A stretch of DNA of 38,278 nt, taken from Natrinema soli. GTDB lineage: Archaea > Halobacteriota > Halobacteria > Halobacteriales > Natrialbaceae. Both the position numbers and the translations under genes were made by a program. Below are positions 16,648 through 25,615 of this stretch, in pieces (the stretch's first letter is position 1; each line of letters begins with the position of its first letter). Below the pieces are notes generated by a model. The model had not been told where the DNA came from and did no database searches. It was given only the letters and a program-made list of their open reading frames with translations. The stretch spans positions 1-38,278 of the forward strand of contig NZ_JAQIVI010000074.1 of assembly GCF_028618695.1 (NCBI RefSeq). The letters run 5' to 3'.

Positions 16648-17697
16648 GTGAGGATGAGAAGCATGGACAGACGGACTGTATTGACAACAATAGGAACGGC
16701 GTCGATAGGGAGTATCGCGGGTTGTACGCGAAGCGACGACGAAGCCTCTGTGACCGAGTTGCGATTGGCCGTTCCACCGGAGGGGTCATCGCCGTACGTC
16801 ATCTATTCACAGGCACATTCAGGCTTAGAGGACATGCTACCGGGTGAGGGGCTCATCTCGCTCAAACCCGGCAATGGTCACTGGGTAGCGACCGATTCGC
16901 TCATCGACGGCGCGATTGAATTGGCGGAGGTCGGCGCGAATACCTTCCACGCCGCCTACAACGGTGTTGATCCATACGAGGAAAAGCACTCGCAGTTACG
17001 GACGATCTACGGCGGAAGCGTCGAACTCCCGTTCGGTATGGCTATCACCGAAGAGTATCGAGATGAGCATGGCGTTGAGTCCTTGGAGGCCATCGTCAAT
17101 AACGAACTTGCCCTGGACTTCGCTACCTACCCGGAAGGAACGACGGGTGAATTCTTCCTCCGGCAGTGGCTCAGTCTCTACGACGCGACGATCGACGACC
17201 TCATCAACTGGGGCGGGAGCTGGAACCCTGCTCCGGGTAGCGACATCATTTCAATGTTTGATGCGGGTGAACTCGACGCATGGGTCCATGTCATGCCACA
17301 GGGGCATCCCGACTGGACGCAGTTGACGCAATCAAACAACTTCTACTACATCGGCGTCGGAGACGGGGTGGTAGAGGAGTTCAAGGAGTACAATTATCTG
17401 CCCTACACCGTCGAGAGAAGCGATGAAGCATGGCAACAGACCCTGTCCGGAATCGAAGATCAGGGAGACATGGACACCGTGAGATTTTACGGTGCGCTCG
17501 GGACCACGGAAGAGCTGGGCGATGAGGTCGCCTATTCACTCGCGGAGGCAATGCACGAGATGAGCGGTGATATCGCAGAAGCCGTCCCCGCGTTCAATGC
17601 TGCATTCGACGAAGAAAGCGTAACGGACGACGTGAAGCTCGGAGCCCCACTTCACAACGGGGCTCAGAACTATTGGGACGAAGCCGGTCTGCTTTAA
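16648..17697 (+). CDS. TAXI-family TRAP transporter binding lipoprotein
   Basis: A 349-residue periplasmic-type binding protein. The N-terminus has MDRRTVLTTIGTASIGSIAG followed by Cys: a Tat-like arginine pair, a hydrophobic stretch and a lipobox, so it is an exported lipoprotein anchored outside the membrane. The mature part is a TAXI-type solute-binding domain (ELRLAVPPEGSSPYVIYSQA, then GAIELAEVGANTFHAAYNGV, then GTTGEFFLRQWLSLY). TAXI proteins bind organic acids such as glutamate or C4-dicarboxylates. The permease gene starts 14 bp after the stop, so the two form an operon. GTG 16648 fits the TATA box. ATG 16654 or 16663 are alternatives. Confidence 0.88.
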   Translation: MRMRSMDRRTVLTTIGTASIGSIAGCTRSDDEASVTELRLAVPPEGSSPYVIYSQAHSGLEDMLPGEGLISLKPGNGHWVATDSLIDGAIELAEVGANTFHAAYNGVDPYEEKHSQLRTIYGGSVELPFGMAITEEYRDEHGVESLEAIVNNELALDFATYPEGTTGEFFLRQWLSLYDATIDDLINWGGSWNPAPGSDIISMFDAGELDAWVHVMPQGHPDWTQLTQSNNFYYIGVGDGVVEEFKEYNYLPYTVERSDEAWQQTLSGIEDQGDMDTVRFYGALGTTEELGDEVAYSLAEAMHEMSGDIAEAVPAFNAAFDEESVTDDVKLGAPLHNGAQNYWDEAGLL

Positions 17698-17711
17698 TCC
17701 CCATCCAAAAA

Positions 17712-19601
17712 ATGAATCGAGATTATATCGCCTTTTGGCTGGGTGTCATTTGGGTTCTGTTCCAAGTCACATCACCCATTATTGGAATACCGCACGGTTT
17801 ATTACTGACAGGTCATGTGTTATTCGCGTTCAATTATATATTCCTGAAGTTCCCGTTGAAACTCGGGAATAGATATTTCGGATATATCATAGATGTGTCA
17901 TTGGTGATCGGGACGACGCTCTCGTTCGGGTATTTGATGCTGAATTACCGAACGGTCGTCGGTCGCGCAGTTGTCGGAGAAGTATCGATGTCCACAATGA
18001 TTCTAGGTGTGATCGGCGTTATCATCGTTCTCGAAGGGACCCGTCGGTTGTTAGGAATCATCTTTCCTGCGATCGGACTAGCGATGTTTGTGTATCTCTT
18101 TCTTCCGAACACTTACGTACCAATATTCATCCCATTGACGCCCCAAGTCGATATGGCCCAAGCCATGTCGCAGATCTACTTCTCGACCGGCGGTATTCTC
18201 GCGGCTCCAATCTTGGTCATGGCCAGATACGTATTCCTGTTCATTCTCATGGCCGCGTTCTTGATCGAATCCGGCGCCGTCAACCATTTCTACTCAATGG
18301 CGACCTCTCTGACTGGACGAATGGCCGGTGGCGGTGCGAAAACAGCGGTTGGAACCAGCGCGCTGATCGGTTCCATCAACGGCAGCGCCGTCGCGAACGT
18401 TGTGACGACCGGCTCAATCACCATTCCGTTGATGAAAGACACCGGTTACGATAATGACGACGCAGCGGCGATCGAATCACTGGCTTCTACCGGCGGACAA
18501 ATCCTCCCGCCCGTTATGGGAACGGCAGCATTCATTATGGCGCATATCGCCGGGATCCCATACCCACGAATCGCCATCGCAGCGGTGATACCGGCGCTCC
18601 TGTTCTACATCGGCGTATATTCCATCGTTCACTTCATCGGTGCTCGCGAGGGCATTGGCACACTTCCCGACGAGGAAATTCCTGCGTTCGGAGGGTCGTT
18701 CAAGCGCGGCTTCTGGCTGTTCATCCCGTTTGTCGCCATAATCGGCGCGCTCACCATCTGGCCGTACGCGATCCAAAACGTCGCACTCACAGGCGCCGTG
18801 GTGGCCGGAATCGTCGTATACATCTCACCGGAGATGGATTTCGGCCGCGATGAGTTCGTGGAAGTCCTGAAAACGACGCCGAGGATGACTGTGAAGGCGA
18901 CAGCACCGTCTGCACTCGCCGGGATCATCCTCGGACTGGTAACCCTTACACTCGTGGACGTTCGCCTCTCATCGTACATCAGTTCTTTCGGTGGCGAAGC
19001 AATCATATTGACCGCTTTCCTCGTCGCAGTGACCGCCATTATCATGGGGATGGGAATGCCAACCGCGGGTGCGTACATCGTCGCCGCAGCGGTCGCCATT
19101 CCCGGACTGATCAACATTGGAGTCGCAACGCTCCCAGCGCACCTGTTCGGTCTCTACTTCGCCGTGGTATCGATGATCACGCCCCCAATCTGTATCGCCG
19201 TCTTCGCAGCAGCAGGTGTCGCTAATTCGAACGTCATGCGAACGGGAGTCAAAGCCTTCGCTTACGGGCTACCAGCCTACCTCATCCCGTTCGCGTTCCT
19301 CCTCAACGATGATCTGCTCTTAGGAGTCGGAGATCCGACTATGACGGTGGTCTGGTTCCCGTTAGCGGCCGCCGGAACGATCGCTATCGCTGCGGGAATG
19401 ACCGGCTATTTCCTGACTCCTGTTCGTCTTCCAGAACGTTTAGTGCTTCTCGCGAGCGGGTTGTTCATGCTCTTCCCGACAATTAACACGTACGTCCCGG
19501 TGATTGGACTAGTGGCGGTTCTCTTCCTCTTATTATTCCGGAAGAGAGATTATATACGAGACGCCGCTTCTCGAACACAGCGAATAAAAGCCGACGATTA
19601 G
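17712..19601 (+). CDS. TRAP transporter fused 4TM/12TM permease
   Basis: A 629-residue integral membrane protein combining the small (DctQ-like) and large (DctM-like) TRAP subunits, as TAXI systems usually do. The first 140 residues contain about four membrane segments (FWLGVIWVLFQVTSPIIGIP at the start). The DctM part carries SALIGSINGSAVANVVTTGS and STGGQILPPVMGTAAFIMAH near residues 215-270, and MGMGMPTAGAYIVAAAVAIP near residue 450, which are the two conserved discontinuous-helix regions lining the transport path. It uses an ion gradient with the binding lipoprotein. The start MNRDYIAF is preferred over an upstream in-frame codon inside the previous gene. Confidence 0.93.
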   Translation: MNRDYIAFWLGVIWVLFQVTSPIIGIPHGLLLTGHVLFAFNYIFLKFPLKLGNRYFGYIIDVSLVIGTTLSFGYLMLNYRTVVGRAVVGEVSMSTMILGVIGVIIVLEGTRRLLGIIFPAIGLAMFVYLFLPNTYVPIFIPLTPQVDMAQAMSQIYFSTGGILAAPILVMARYVFLFILMAAFLIESGAVNHFYSMATSLTGRMAGGGAKTAVGTSALIGSINGSAVANVVTTGSITIPLMKDTGYDNDDAAAIESLASTGGQILPPVMGTAAFIMAHIAGIPYPRIAIAAVIPALLFYIGVYSIVHFIGAREGIGTLPDEEIPAFGGSFKRGFWLFIPFVAIIGALTIWPYAIQNVALTGAVVAGIVVYISPEMDFGRDEFVEVLKTTPRMTVKATAPSALAGIILGLVTLTLVDVRLSSYISSFGGEAIILTAFLVAVTAIIMGMGMPTAGAYIVAAAVAIPGLINIGVATLPAHLFGLYFAVVSMITPPICIAVFAAAGVANSNVMRTGVKAFAYGLPAYLIPFAFLLNDDLLLGVGDPTMTVVWFPLAAAGTIAIAAGMTGYFLTPVRLPERLVLLASGLFMLFPTINTYVPVIGLVAVLFLLLFRKRDYIRDAASRTQRIKADD

Positions 19602-19791
19602 CCGATGAATTTCCCTTCTTGGGGAACGCCTGACCGTTGTTCACCGACATCTGCTTCGTAAGATCGCTAGATATCGCTTGATTTCGTCATTTCACTTTCC
19701 CTACCGACGGTTGAAAACTGAGATACTGCGGTCGATCCTACGAATATCGTACGTGTTACCCCGCAGGCTCGACAACCGGCGCAACCTGATC

Positions 19792-20510
19792 TCATGAGAT
19801 CATCTTGTTATCGCGGACAACTCGCGTGAATTCGTCGTAGGGGTTGCGTCCCTGCTGGCGACGTGGCGCCAGCAGGGACAAGATCGTCTCGTGAACGAAC
19901 ATCCCCTGGTCGTTCCGGAGTGTCCCGATGATCTTCCGCAACACGACCGGTTCACGAAGTGCGTTCTCTGCGGCGTTATTCGTCGGTGAGCCAGTAGTCG
20001 AGTCCCCTCAAGTTTCCCGAGAAGAGTTGCTACTGGTCCGTCGGGCACTGACTGGTCAATCACTTCTTCTAGCCCTCTGCATCCTATCCGGTGGGTTTCT
20101 GCTCTCTCACGCTGCGACAGGTCGGTCTCCAGCCGAGTCTGGAGTCCGACGTACAACTGTTTGAGATCACGGTAGATCGGGACCGCCTCGTCCTGCTTCG
20201 TGGCCGCGTCTTCAGCTTCTCGGAGAATGTGTGCCCAGCACCGCTGGAGATTGCTGCTGAAGGCCGGATAGGCCGTCCATCCGTCACAAATGACCGTTCC
20301 CGCGAAGTCCTCACCGAGGACTTCCGCGGGAACATCACTCCCACGACTCTCTCTGACCGCGTACAACGTGTGCTGGGCGGGTCCTAAACGTCCAGATCCA
20401 CGCTTGCTCACCGTTGCGTTTGACGCCTGTTTCGTCAATGTGAACCACGTCAGCGTCTTGGATCTCTTCCATCCACGATAACCGCCCCTTTAGCCATTTT
20501 CTCTTCATTG
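19792..20510 (-). pseudogene. IS66-family transposase relic
   Basis: The minus strand shows pieces of an IS66-type transposase in three frames. The first catalytic Asp is in DADVVHIDETGVKRNG near 20440. A second block reads LGEDFAGTVICDGWTAYPAF, with the second Asp, and LQRCWAHILREAEDA near 20260. A final block begins NNAAENALREPVVLRKIIGT near 19960, including the catalytic Glu, and ends at TGA 19792-19794. Frameshifts near 20380 and 19990 break it. About the first 200 residues of a normal IS66 transposase are missing, because its left part abuts the ATPase remnant at about 20505. Confidence 0.8.
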
Positions 20511-20713
20511 ACGTAGGTTTCGGCTCCGGGCGTCGTTCCCTCTCGTCTCATGAATTCCTTCTTGATCGTGAACTCTTCGTCCCCGTCAGGGAGGTAATCT
20601 TCCGTCAGTCCGTCTTTGAGTTCAGATGGTACGTCTGCGAGCCTCGCGATGAAAGAGATGGACTCAGCTTCTCGCTTATGAAAATGATCGTTCGACGGTT
20701 TGTCTCCCTCAAG
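20505..20713 (-). pseudogene. AAA/OLD-type ATPase gene, downstream fragment
   Basis: A minus-strand frame without a start runs from the IS6 target duplication: LEGDKPSNDHFHKREAESIS, then FIARLADVPSELKDGLTEDY, up to ETYVNEEK. Removing the IS6 element (and one duplication copy) joins it to the N-terminal fragment at 22668-22821, giving FLEALHIFLEG directly followed by DKPSNDHF. It therefore belongs to the same ATPase gene. Downstream it is cut by the IS66 relic. This fragment lies after the Walker A helix, in the region preceding the long helical insertion of OLD-family proteins. Confidence 0.7.
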
Positions 20714-20721
20714 GGCACTGT

Positions 20722-21397
20722 CTAGTTTAGCACCTCTGCTGGCGTCTGTCTGTTGAGTGACTGATGTGGTCGTTGTGTGTTGTAGTAGTGTACGAACTGT
20801 TCAAGCCACTCTCTGACACTCGCCCGACTGCCCACCCATGAGTTATGGAAGCGGTCAACCCGTATTTTGAGAGTATGAAACCACTTTTCGATGTGGTTTC
20901 GATCGACATAGTCGAGGTGACCGCTCAACCCTACTCGGGAGAGGGCAGTCAGATAGCCTGCACCATCGACGAGAAACTCGGCCTCGGAGAGATCGTGTTT
21001 CTCGGCAAGTCCATGCAGAAACGCAGCAGCTGGATCGGTGCCTCGCCGACCAAAGAGTGCGACATCCAGGATGAACTTTGTGTCAAGGTCTATTGCAGCG
21101 TACATCCAAGATCGGTCGCCGTTAATCTTGACAGCGGTTTCATCAACCGCGACCCGCGACGGCGAAGCCGTCGGCGGGTCTGGTACGCTGTCAGCCAGCC
21201 GATGTACCCAGTGCCAGATTGCTTGATGAGAGCGTTCAACGCCGAGTGAGCGAAGAATTGCTTGTGTCTCTCGAAGCGAACAAGGTTGCGTGGAGCTGGA
21301 CGGCGAACGCCCTGACGGGCGTCGCCGTCCGCTCACGCTCCCAACATTCATCAAATTCCGCCGCGTAGCTCTCGCTGAGCAGGTCTGCGAGCGTCAT
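20722..21397 (-). pseudogene. IS6-family transposase, frameshifted
   Basis: The start is at MTLADLLSESYAAEFDECWE (21397). The first frame covers about 40 residues, up to AVQLHATLF. A shift near 21285, most simply a 2-base loss, moves to the frame with CSLRETQAILRSLGVERSHQ, an HTH, then the DDE domain: Asp in RVAVDETAVKINGD, Asp in EFLVDGAGYLTAL, Glu in DRNHIEKWFHTLK. It ends RPHQSLNRQTPAEVLN at TAG 20722. Because the DDE part is open, the element might be moved in trans, but this copy alone is unlikely to make a full protein. Confidence 0.85.
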
Positions 21398-21445
21398 TCC
21401 AAACCAACTCTACGACCTGCTCACTTCTCAAACCGCGCTAACTAG

Positions 21446-22655
21446 TACCGTCCCAAACGTGGACAGTCTAGGTTATCTCCTTTGAGAGCGTCTCTATACA
21501 CATGGGACGAAAGAAGCACGTTGTCGATCTCTCTGACGAGGAGCGGAACGAGCTGAGGGAGTTCGTCTCGAAAGGCGAACACAGAGCCGAAGCGATCACC
21601 CGAGCAAAAATTCTCCTGAAGGTCGACGAGGGGCTCACAGATCCGACGATCTGTGAGCACCTCGATTGCTCGATCGCCACGCCCTATCGCACACGCAAAG
21701 CGTACTCTGAGAGAGGGCTTGCGGCGATCCACCGCCGCAAGCCCAACCGAGACTACGAACCGAAACTCGACGGTCGAGCTGAAGCCCACCTCGTCGCACT
21801 TGCCTGTTCGGAGCCTCCTGAAGGCCGAACTCGCTGGACGTACGCGCTTCTTGCTGACCGCCTCGTTACCCTCGAGGAGATCGAGTTCGACTCGATCTCC
21901 GAGGAAACCGTCCGACAGCGGTTAAAAAAACGACCTGAAGCCACACCGCTCTGAGTACTGGCTTATTCCGCCCAAAGAGAACGCAGAGTTCGTCTATCGG
22001 ATGGAAACGATCCTTTCTCTCTACGAAGAGCCGTACGACGAGACCCGTCCAGTCATCTGTTTCGACGAGTCCAGCAAGGAACTTCGCAAGCACGTCCGCG
22101 ACCCGCTCCCGGCGTCACCGGGAGCGGTCGCTCGAACAGATCACCACTACGAACGCAATGGGAAACGAATGCTTCACCTGGCGACTGAGCCGTTAACTGG
22201 CCGGTGTCGTCTCCATGTGACTGAACGACGGCGGACCTGTGAATGGATCGACTGTATGCAGGCGATTGCCGACGACTACCCGGATGCGGTCTGCATCCGG
22301 GTAGTCTTGGACAACCTCAGCACGCACAATCCGGCTGCCTTCTATCGGTTCTTCCCGCCCGAGAAAGCACGCGAGTATCTCGATCGTTTCGAGTTCTACT
22401 ACACGCCCACGCACGGAAGTTGGCTGAATATGGCCGAACTCGTCTGGAGCACGCTCCAGACCCAGTGTCTCAACCGCCGAATTCCGAACGCAGCGACCCT
22501 CCAGTCGGAGGTCGCTGCGTGGGAAGCTGAGCGCAATAAGTTGAATGTCACGATCAACTGGCAATTCACAAACGAGGACGCTCGAACGAAACTACACCGG
22601 CTCTATCCGACTATCGAGGAGGCTGAGAACTAGTCACTCGACGGTTGGGACAGTA
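21446..22655 (+). mobile_element. IS630-family insertion sequence (copy B)
   Basis: A 1210-bp element with inverted ends TACCGTCCCAA (21446) and TACTGTCCCAA (complement, 22655). It is flanked by CTAG on both sides (21442-21445 and 22656-22659). It lies inside the right terminal repeat of an IS6 element, and removing it plus one CTAG restores an end matching the copy at 38213. It carries one transposase gene in two frames. Confidence 0.9.
21502..22633 (+). CDS. IS630-family transposase in two frames
   Basis: Frame one (21502-21954) carries the HTH domain: GRKKHVVDLSDEERNELREF, then DEGLTDPTICEHLDCSIATP with the recognition helix, then WTYALLADRLVTLEEIEFDS. Frame two, opening before 22001, carries the DDE domain: Asp in VICFDESSKELRKH, Asp in IRVVLDNLSTHNPAAFY, Glu in WLNMAELVWSTLQTQCLNRR. 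A +1 shift at a run of seven A residues (21924-21930) joins VRQRLK to NDLKPHRSEYWLIPPKENAE, restoring a normal IS630 protein of about 376 residues. The other IS630 element has the same shift at the same domain boundary. Everything else is intact. Confidence 0.88.
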
Positions 22656-22667
22656 CTAGACGGTGCC

Positions 22668-22821
22668 CCCTCAAGAAAGATGTGGAGAGCTTCGAGAAAA
22701 GACGATTTGCCAGCATCATTTTCCCGATGAACGTCGTCATGTCACCGATATTGATTGGCTCCGAATCGCGAATAGGTTTGTAATTTTTCACCTCAAATGT
22801 GTCAATCGTGATTGTTGACAT
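22668..22821 (-). pseudogene. AAA/OLD-type ATPase gene, N-terminal fragment
   Basis: Minus strand. It starts MSTITIDTFEVKNYKPIRDS and continues EPINIGDMTTFIGK. The next codons need one extra A at the TTTT of 22719-22722 to give NDAGKSSFLEALHIFLEG, a Walker A motif (GKNDAGKSS) and its helix. This is the typical opening of OLD-family and other SMC-like ATPases that may carry a Toprim nuclease and often act in phage defence. The gene is then cut by the IS6 element, and its continuation is at 20505-20713. The missing base also kills it. Confidence 0.75.
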
Positions 22822-22919
22822 CAGGAATTGTGACATCTCATGAAGACGGTATAATTCTTTGGTAGTGATCTATCCTCTATCTCGTTCTGACCGGGGAAAA
22901 GGGCTTGGTGAAGAACAGA

Positions 22920-23615
22920 GGTGCTGTTTCGTTAAGCGTGAAAAGTGAGGCGGTACGATTTCGTGGTGTCCATGCCAAAAATCGACCGTCTCAGCGGGTG
23001 TAGCGACTGGATTGATTTGTGTTTTGTGGAGCGAGAGCGGACACCGCGTCAGCTAATGGAGCTCGGTATTCGCCTCCATCTTGCTGGTCTCTCGCTTTCG
23101 AATACCGTTCGAGAATTAGAGAAGTTCGGTGTCGAGCGCAGTCGCAAGGCAGTCTATGATTGGGTTCACAAATGTGATCTACAGCCAGCGGTTGACGAGG
23201 AACCGAATCACGTTGCGCTTGACGAGACGGTGATTCAACTCGACGACCATCGCTATTGGCTGTACACTGCTGTCGATCCAGAAACGAACAATATCCTCCA
23301 TATACGGCTGTATTCGACGACTACGACCGCGTTGACAGAACGGTTCCTGCGGGAACTCACTGAGAAACATGACCTCGACGATGCCGTGTTTCTCGTCGAT
23401 GGAGCAAAAAATTTCCAGACTGCACTCCGTCGATCTGGACTCCGATTTCAATACGAAAAACATGGAAATCGGAACAGTTCTGAACGTGTCTTTCGTGAGA
23501 TAAAACGACGTACCTCTTCGTTCTCAAATTGTTTTAGTCATGCACAACCATCAACAGCAGAATCGTGGCTCCAAGCCTTCGCCGTCTGGCACAATGCTAC
23601 AAACTAAACACGACC
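22920..23615 (+). mobile_element. IS6-family insertion sequence
   Basis: About 696 bp with imperfect ends: GGTGCTGTTTCGTT at 22920-22933 and, inverted, GGTCGTGTTTAGTT ending at 23615. Flanking octamers do not match, so no duplication is seen. It carries an intact transposase gene and is related to the broken copy at 31989-32683, not to the copy at 20714. Confidence 0.7.
22972..23607 (+). CDS. IS6-family transposase
   Basis: A 211-residue IS6-type DDE transposase that appears intact. HTH region: RTPRQLMELGIRLHLAGLSL, then NTVRELEKFGVERSRKAVYD. Catalytic residues: Asp in VALDETVIQLDDHRYW, Asp in VFLVDGAKNFQTALRRSG, Glu in GNRNSSERVFREIKRRT. The start MPKIDRLSG is chosen because the family begins there and the earlier in-frame codon (22945) is not conserved in the related copy at 32042. 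The enzyme mediates copy-in transposition of its element. Confidence 0.88.
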   Translation: MPKIDRLSGCSDWIDLCFVERERTPRQLMELGIRLHLAGLSLSNTVRELEKFGVERSRKAVYDWVHKCDLQPAVDEEPNHVALDETVIQLDDHRYWLYTAVDPETNNILHIRLYSTTTTALTERFLRELTEKHDLDDAVFLVDGAKNFQTALRRSGLRFQYEKHGNRNSSERVFREIKRRTSSFSNCFSHAQPSTAESWLQAFAVWHNATN

Positions 23616-23755
23616 GTATAGACAATTCCTACAGCCATGATTGATTCCTCTTCGAGGTTTGCCCAGATATACCTCAATTTCCTCAGTTACCGGGAAAAGC
23701 TGTAGTAGCTTTTTACTTAATATACATCCTGTTGATAATTATCTTAGACTAAGGA

Positions 23756-25294
23756 ATGGTAAATCATACCAAGCAAGACGAGAATAAGGACCAATCGAAT
23801 CGCACCAGTGACGACACAGAGACAGCAAAGCAGTCCACCTGGGGATCCACCCGCCGCACAGTATTAGGCGGCCTAGCAACTATGACTGCTGGCTCACTGT
23901 TCTCAGCAGTTGCTACAGCCGGGAACCAAGACGAGGTACCAGCTCCGAAAGTAATGGGGCCGCTCTCCGGCCAACCGATGACGGGTGCCGTCCATGACGT
24001 AAGCGAACACGGATACATCGAAGAAGAATACTTCGTCCAAGGGAAGGCCCGACCGCTCGGACCTGTTAACCCGTACCCCATCGATCAACGAGAGAGTCCA
24101 TCAGAGAAACCCGCACCCTACCGGACACGTGTCCTCATCTATCGGCCAGCATACGATCGTGGCTTCAACGGAACACTTGTTGCCGAGTGGCCGAACGTCT
24201 CTACCGGACGGGACGCACCTGTCACGTGGATCAATACGTTTGACTACGCGATGCGCGAAGGATACGCGTTCGCGGTCGCCTCATCACAGAAGGTAGGGGT
24301 CGATGACTCGCATACTGATCAGGACTTGAAGACCGCACAACCTGATCGGTACGGCAGCCTTCACCACCCGGGCGACGAGTACTCCTATGATATCTTCGCC
24401 CAAGCGATTCAGGCACTGACAAGGAGTTCAAATTCGAAGCCCGGTCATACCAGCAAGAAACGAAAGAGCAATGCCCCGTTACGCGACTTAGACGTGGAGC
24501 GGGTTGTCGCCACAGGGATGTCACAGTCCGCGCAGTACCTTCGATACTATATCAATAACATCCAGGCTGAGCAAGACCTGATAGATGGCTTCCTGCCGTT
24601 CGTGACAGCAGAGACGCCGGCAGATCAGGACGATATCTGGGATGATCTTGCCCCGGTGATGTGGGTGATGAGCGAAAGCGAAGCCAACCAGGTACGTCGG
24701 GAAGACTCTGGCCTGTTCCGGCTCTGGGAGGTCTCCGGTGCATCCCACATCAATTACTGGCTGGTGCATTGGGCACAGGCGATGGATGCGCGAGACTTCG
24801 GCGAAGACAATCCGCCGTGGAATCGAATGATCGCCGGCCAGTACGGTCAACGCGCAGAAGGAGATCCGGGGACTAGCTATGATGTATGCGGTGTGAATTA
24901 CTTCCCAATGCGGTACGCGTATCGGGCAGCGATGGACCAGTTGCAGGATTGGCTTATCGAAGGTGAGGCTCCGCCGAGCGCCCCGCGAATTGAGCGGACG
25001 GTCGCTGATGATGGTTCTGTGACGGTTGCAAGAGATCAGTATGGGAACGCGAAAGGCGGTCTCAGGCTTCCTGTGCTTGATGTGCCGCTGGTCTACTATG
25101 ACATAAGCTGTGGTACTTACGGGAGTACACACCGTCTTGAGGAGGAGACGATCAATAGCTTGTACTCTGACCGACAGGCGTACATTGAGGAGTTAGAGTG
25201 TGCTGTTGATGAAACAGTTGATTCAGGATACCTGTTAGTCGATGATGCGATGGATCTGCTCCGTAGGGCGCAGAGGGCTGATGTAACCGTCTAG
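23756..25294 (+). CDS. Tat-exported alpha/beta hydrolase-domain protein
   Basis: A 512-residue protein of the alpha/beta hydrolase-10 type (PF20091). A twin-arginine signal, STRRTVLGGLATMTAGSLFS, lies unusually far in (residues 30-50) behind a polar leader. The core shows RVLIYRPAYDRGFNGTLVAE, a nucleophile elbow VVATGMSQSAQYLRYYINN near residue 250 (Ser in G-M-S-Q-S), and SGASHINYWLVHWAQAMD with the putative catalytic His. The tail ends in EECAVDET-like acidic segments. Members hydrolyse esters or lactones of unknown nature. A TATA-like ACTTAATATACAT lies about 35 bases before the start. It is not in an obvious operon. Confidence 0.85.
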   Translation: MVNHTKQDENKDQSNRTSDDTETAKQSTWGSTRRTVLGGLATMTAGSLFSAVATAGNQDEVPAPKVMGPLSGQPMTGAVHDVSEHGYIEEEYFVQGKARPLGPVNPYPIDQRESPSEKPAPYRTRVLIYRPAYDRGFNGTLVAEWPNVSTGRDAPVTWINTFDYAMREGYAFAVASSQKVGVDDSHTDQDLKTAQPDRYGSLHHPGDEYSYDIFAQAIQALTRSSNSKPGHTSKKRKSNAPLRDLDVERVVATGMSQSAQYLRYYINNIQAEQDLIDGFLPFVTAETPADQDDIWDDLAPVMWVMSESEANQVRREDSGLFRLWEVSGASHINYWLVHWAQAMDARDFGEDNPPWNRMIAGQYGQRAEGDPGTSYDVCGVNYFPMRYAYRAAMDQLQDWLIEGEAPPSAPRIERTVADDGSVTVARDQYGNAKGGLRLPVLDVPLVYYDISCGTYGSTHRLEEETINSLYSDRQAYIEELECAVDETVDSGYLLVDDAMDLLRRAQRADVTV

Positions 25295-25615
25295 ATATAA
25301 TTTTCTACCTCCAACCCAGTTTCCTTATTCATGTCTACTGGAGGTTTGTTACCACACTTGACTTCCCTCTGTACTCCCACTATAGTCCTTCATGCCTTGA
25401 CTACAAAACCCCTCTCTCCAAACAACTACAGGGTTTAAAAAGATACATTATCCTTACATTCACCGGCTCTATTTTTAAGACCGAGGCTCAACGAGACAGA
25501 GATCGTGTCAAGGACATCTACTCTAATCTCACCAGGCAATTAGACCAAATATACCACATAACAGATGGTAAACTACTGGACAGTTTAAAGTGCTCCGGGA
25601 GGTGCATGATACTAC
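25295..25615. other. Intergenic region, no gene seen
   Basis: About 320 bp of AT-rich sequence. T-rich tracts after 25295 could end the hydrolase transcript. A TTTAAA at 25584-25589 and a GGAGGTG at 25598-25604 precede the next gene's ATG at 25616, so that gene has both a TATA-like element and a Shine-Dalgarno-like sequence. No coding frame in the gap convinces me. Confidence 0.5.

Larger units (their letters stand above)
20714..22667 (-). mobile_element. IS6-family element interrupted by an IS630 element
   Basis: Ends are GGCACTGTCTAG at 20714 and, inverted, GGCACCGTCTAG at 22667. They are flanked by a perfect 8-bp duplication CCCTCAAG (20706-20713 and 22668-22675), the usual IS6 target size. 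An IS630 element (21446-22655) sits inside the right end, within the terminal repeat, leaving only 12 bp of IS6 beyond it. Without the insert the element is 744 bp. The same end sequence occurs at 38213 near the window edge. Confidence 0.9.
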
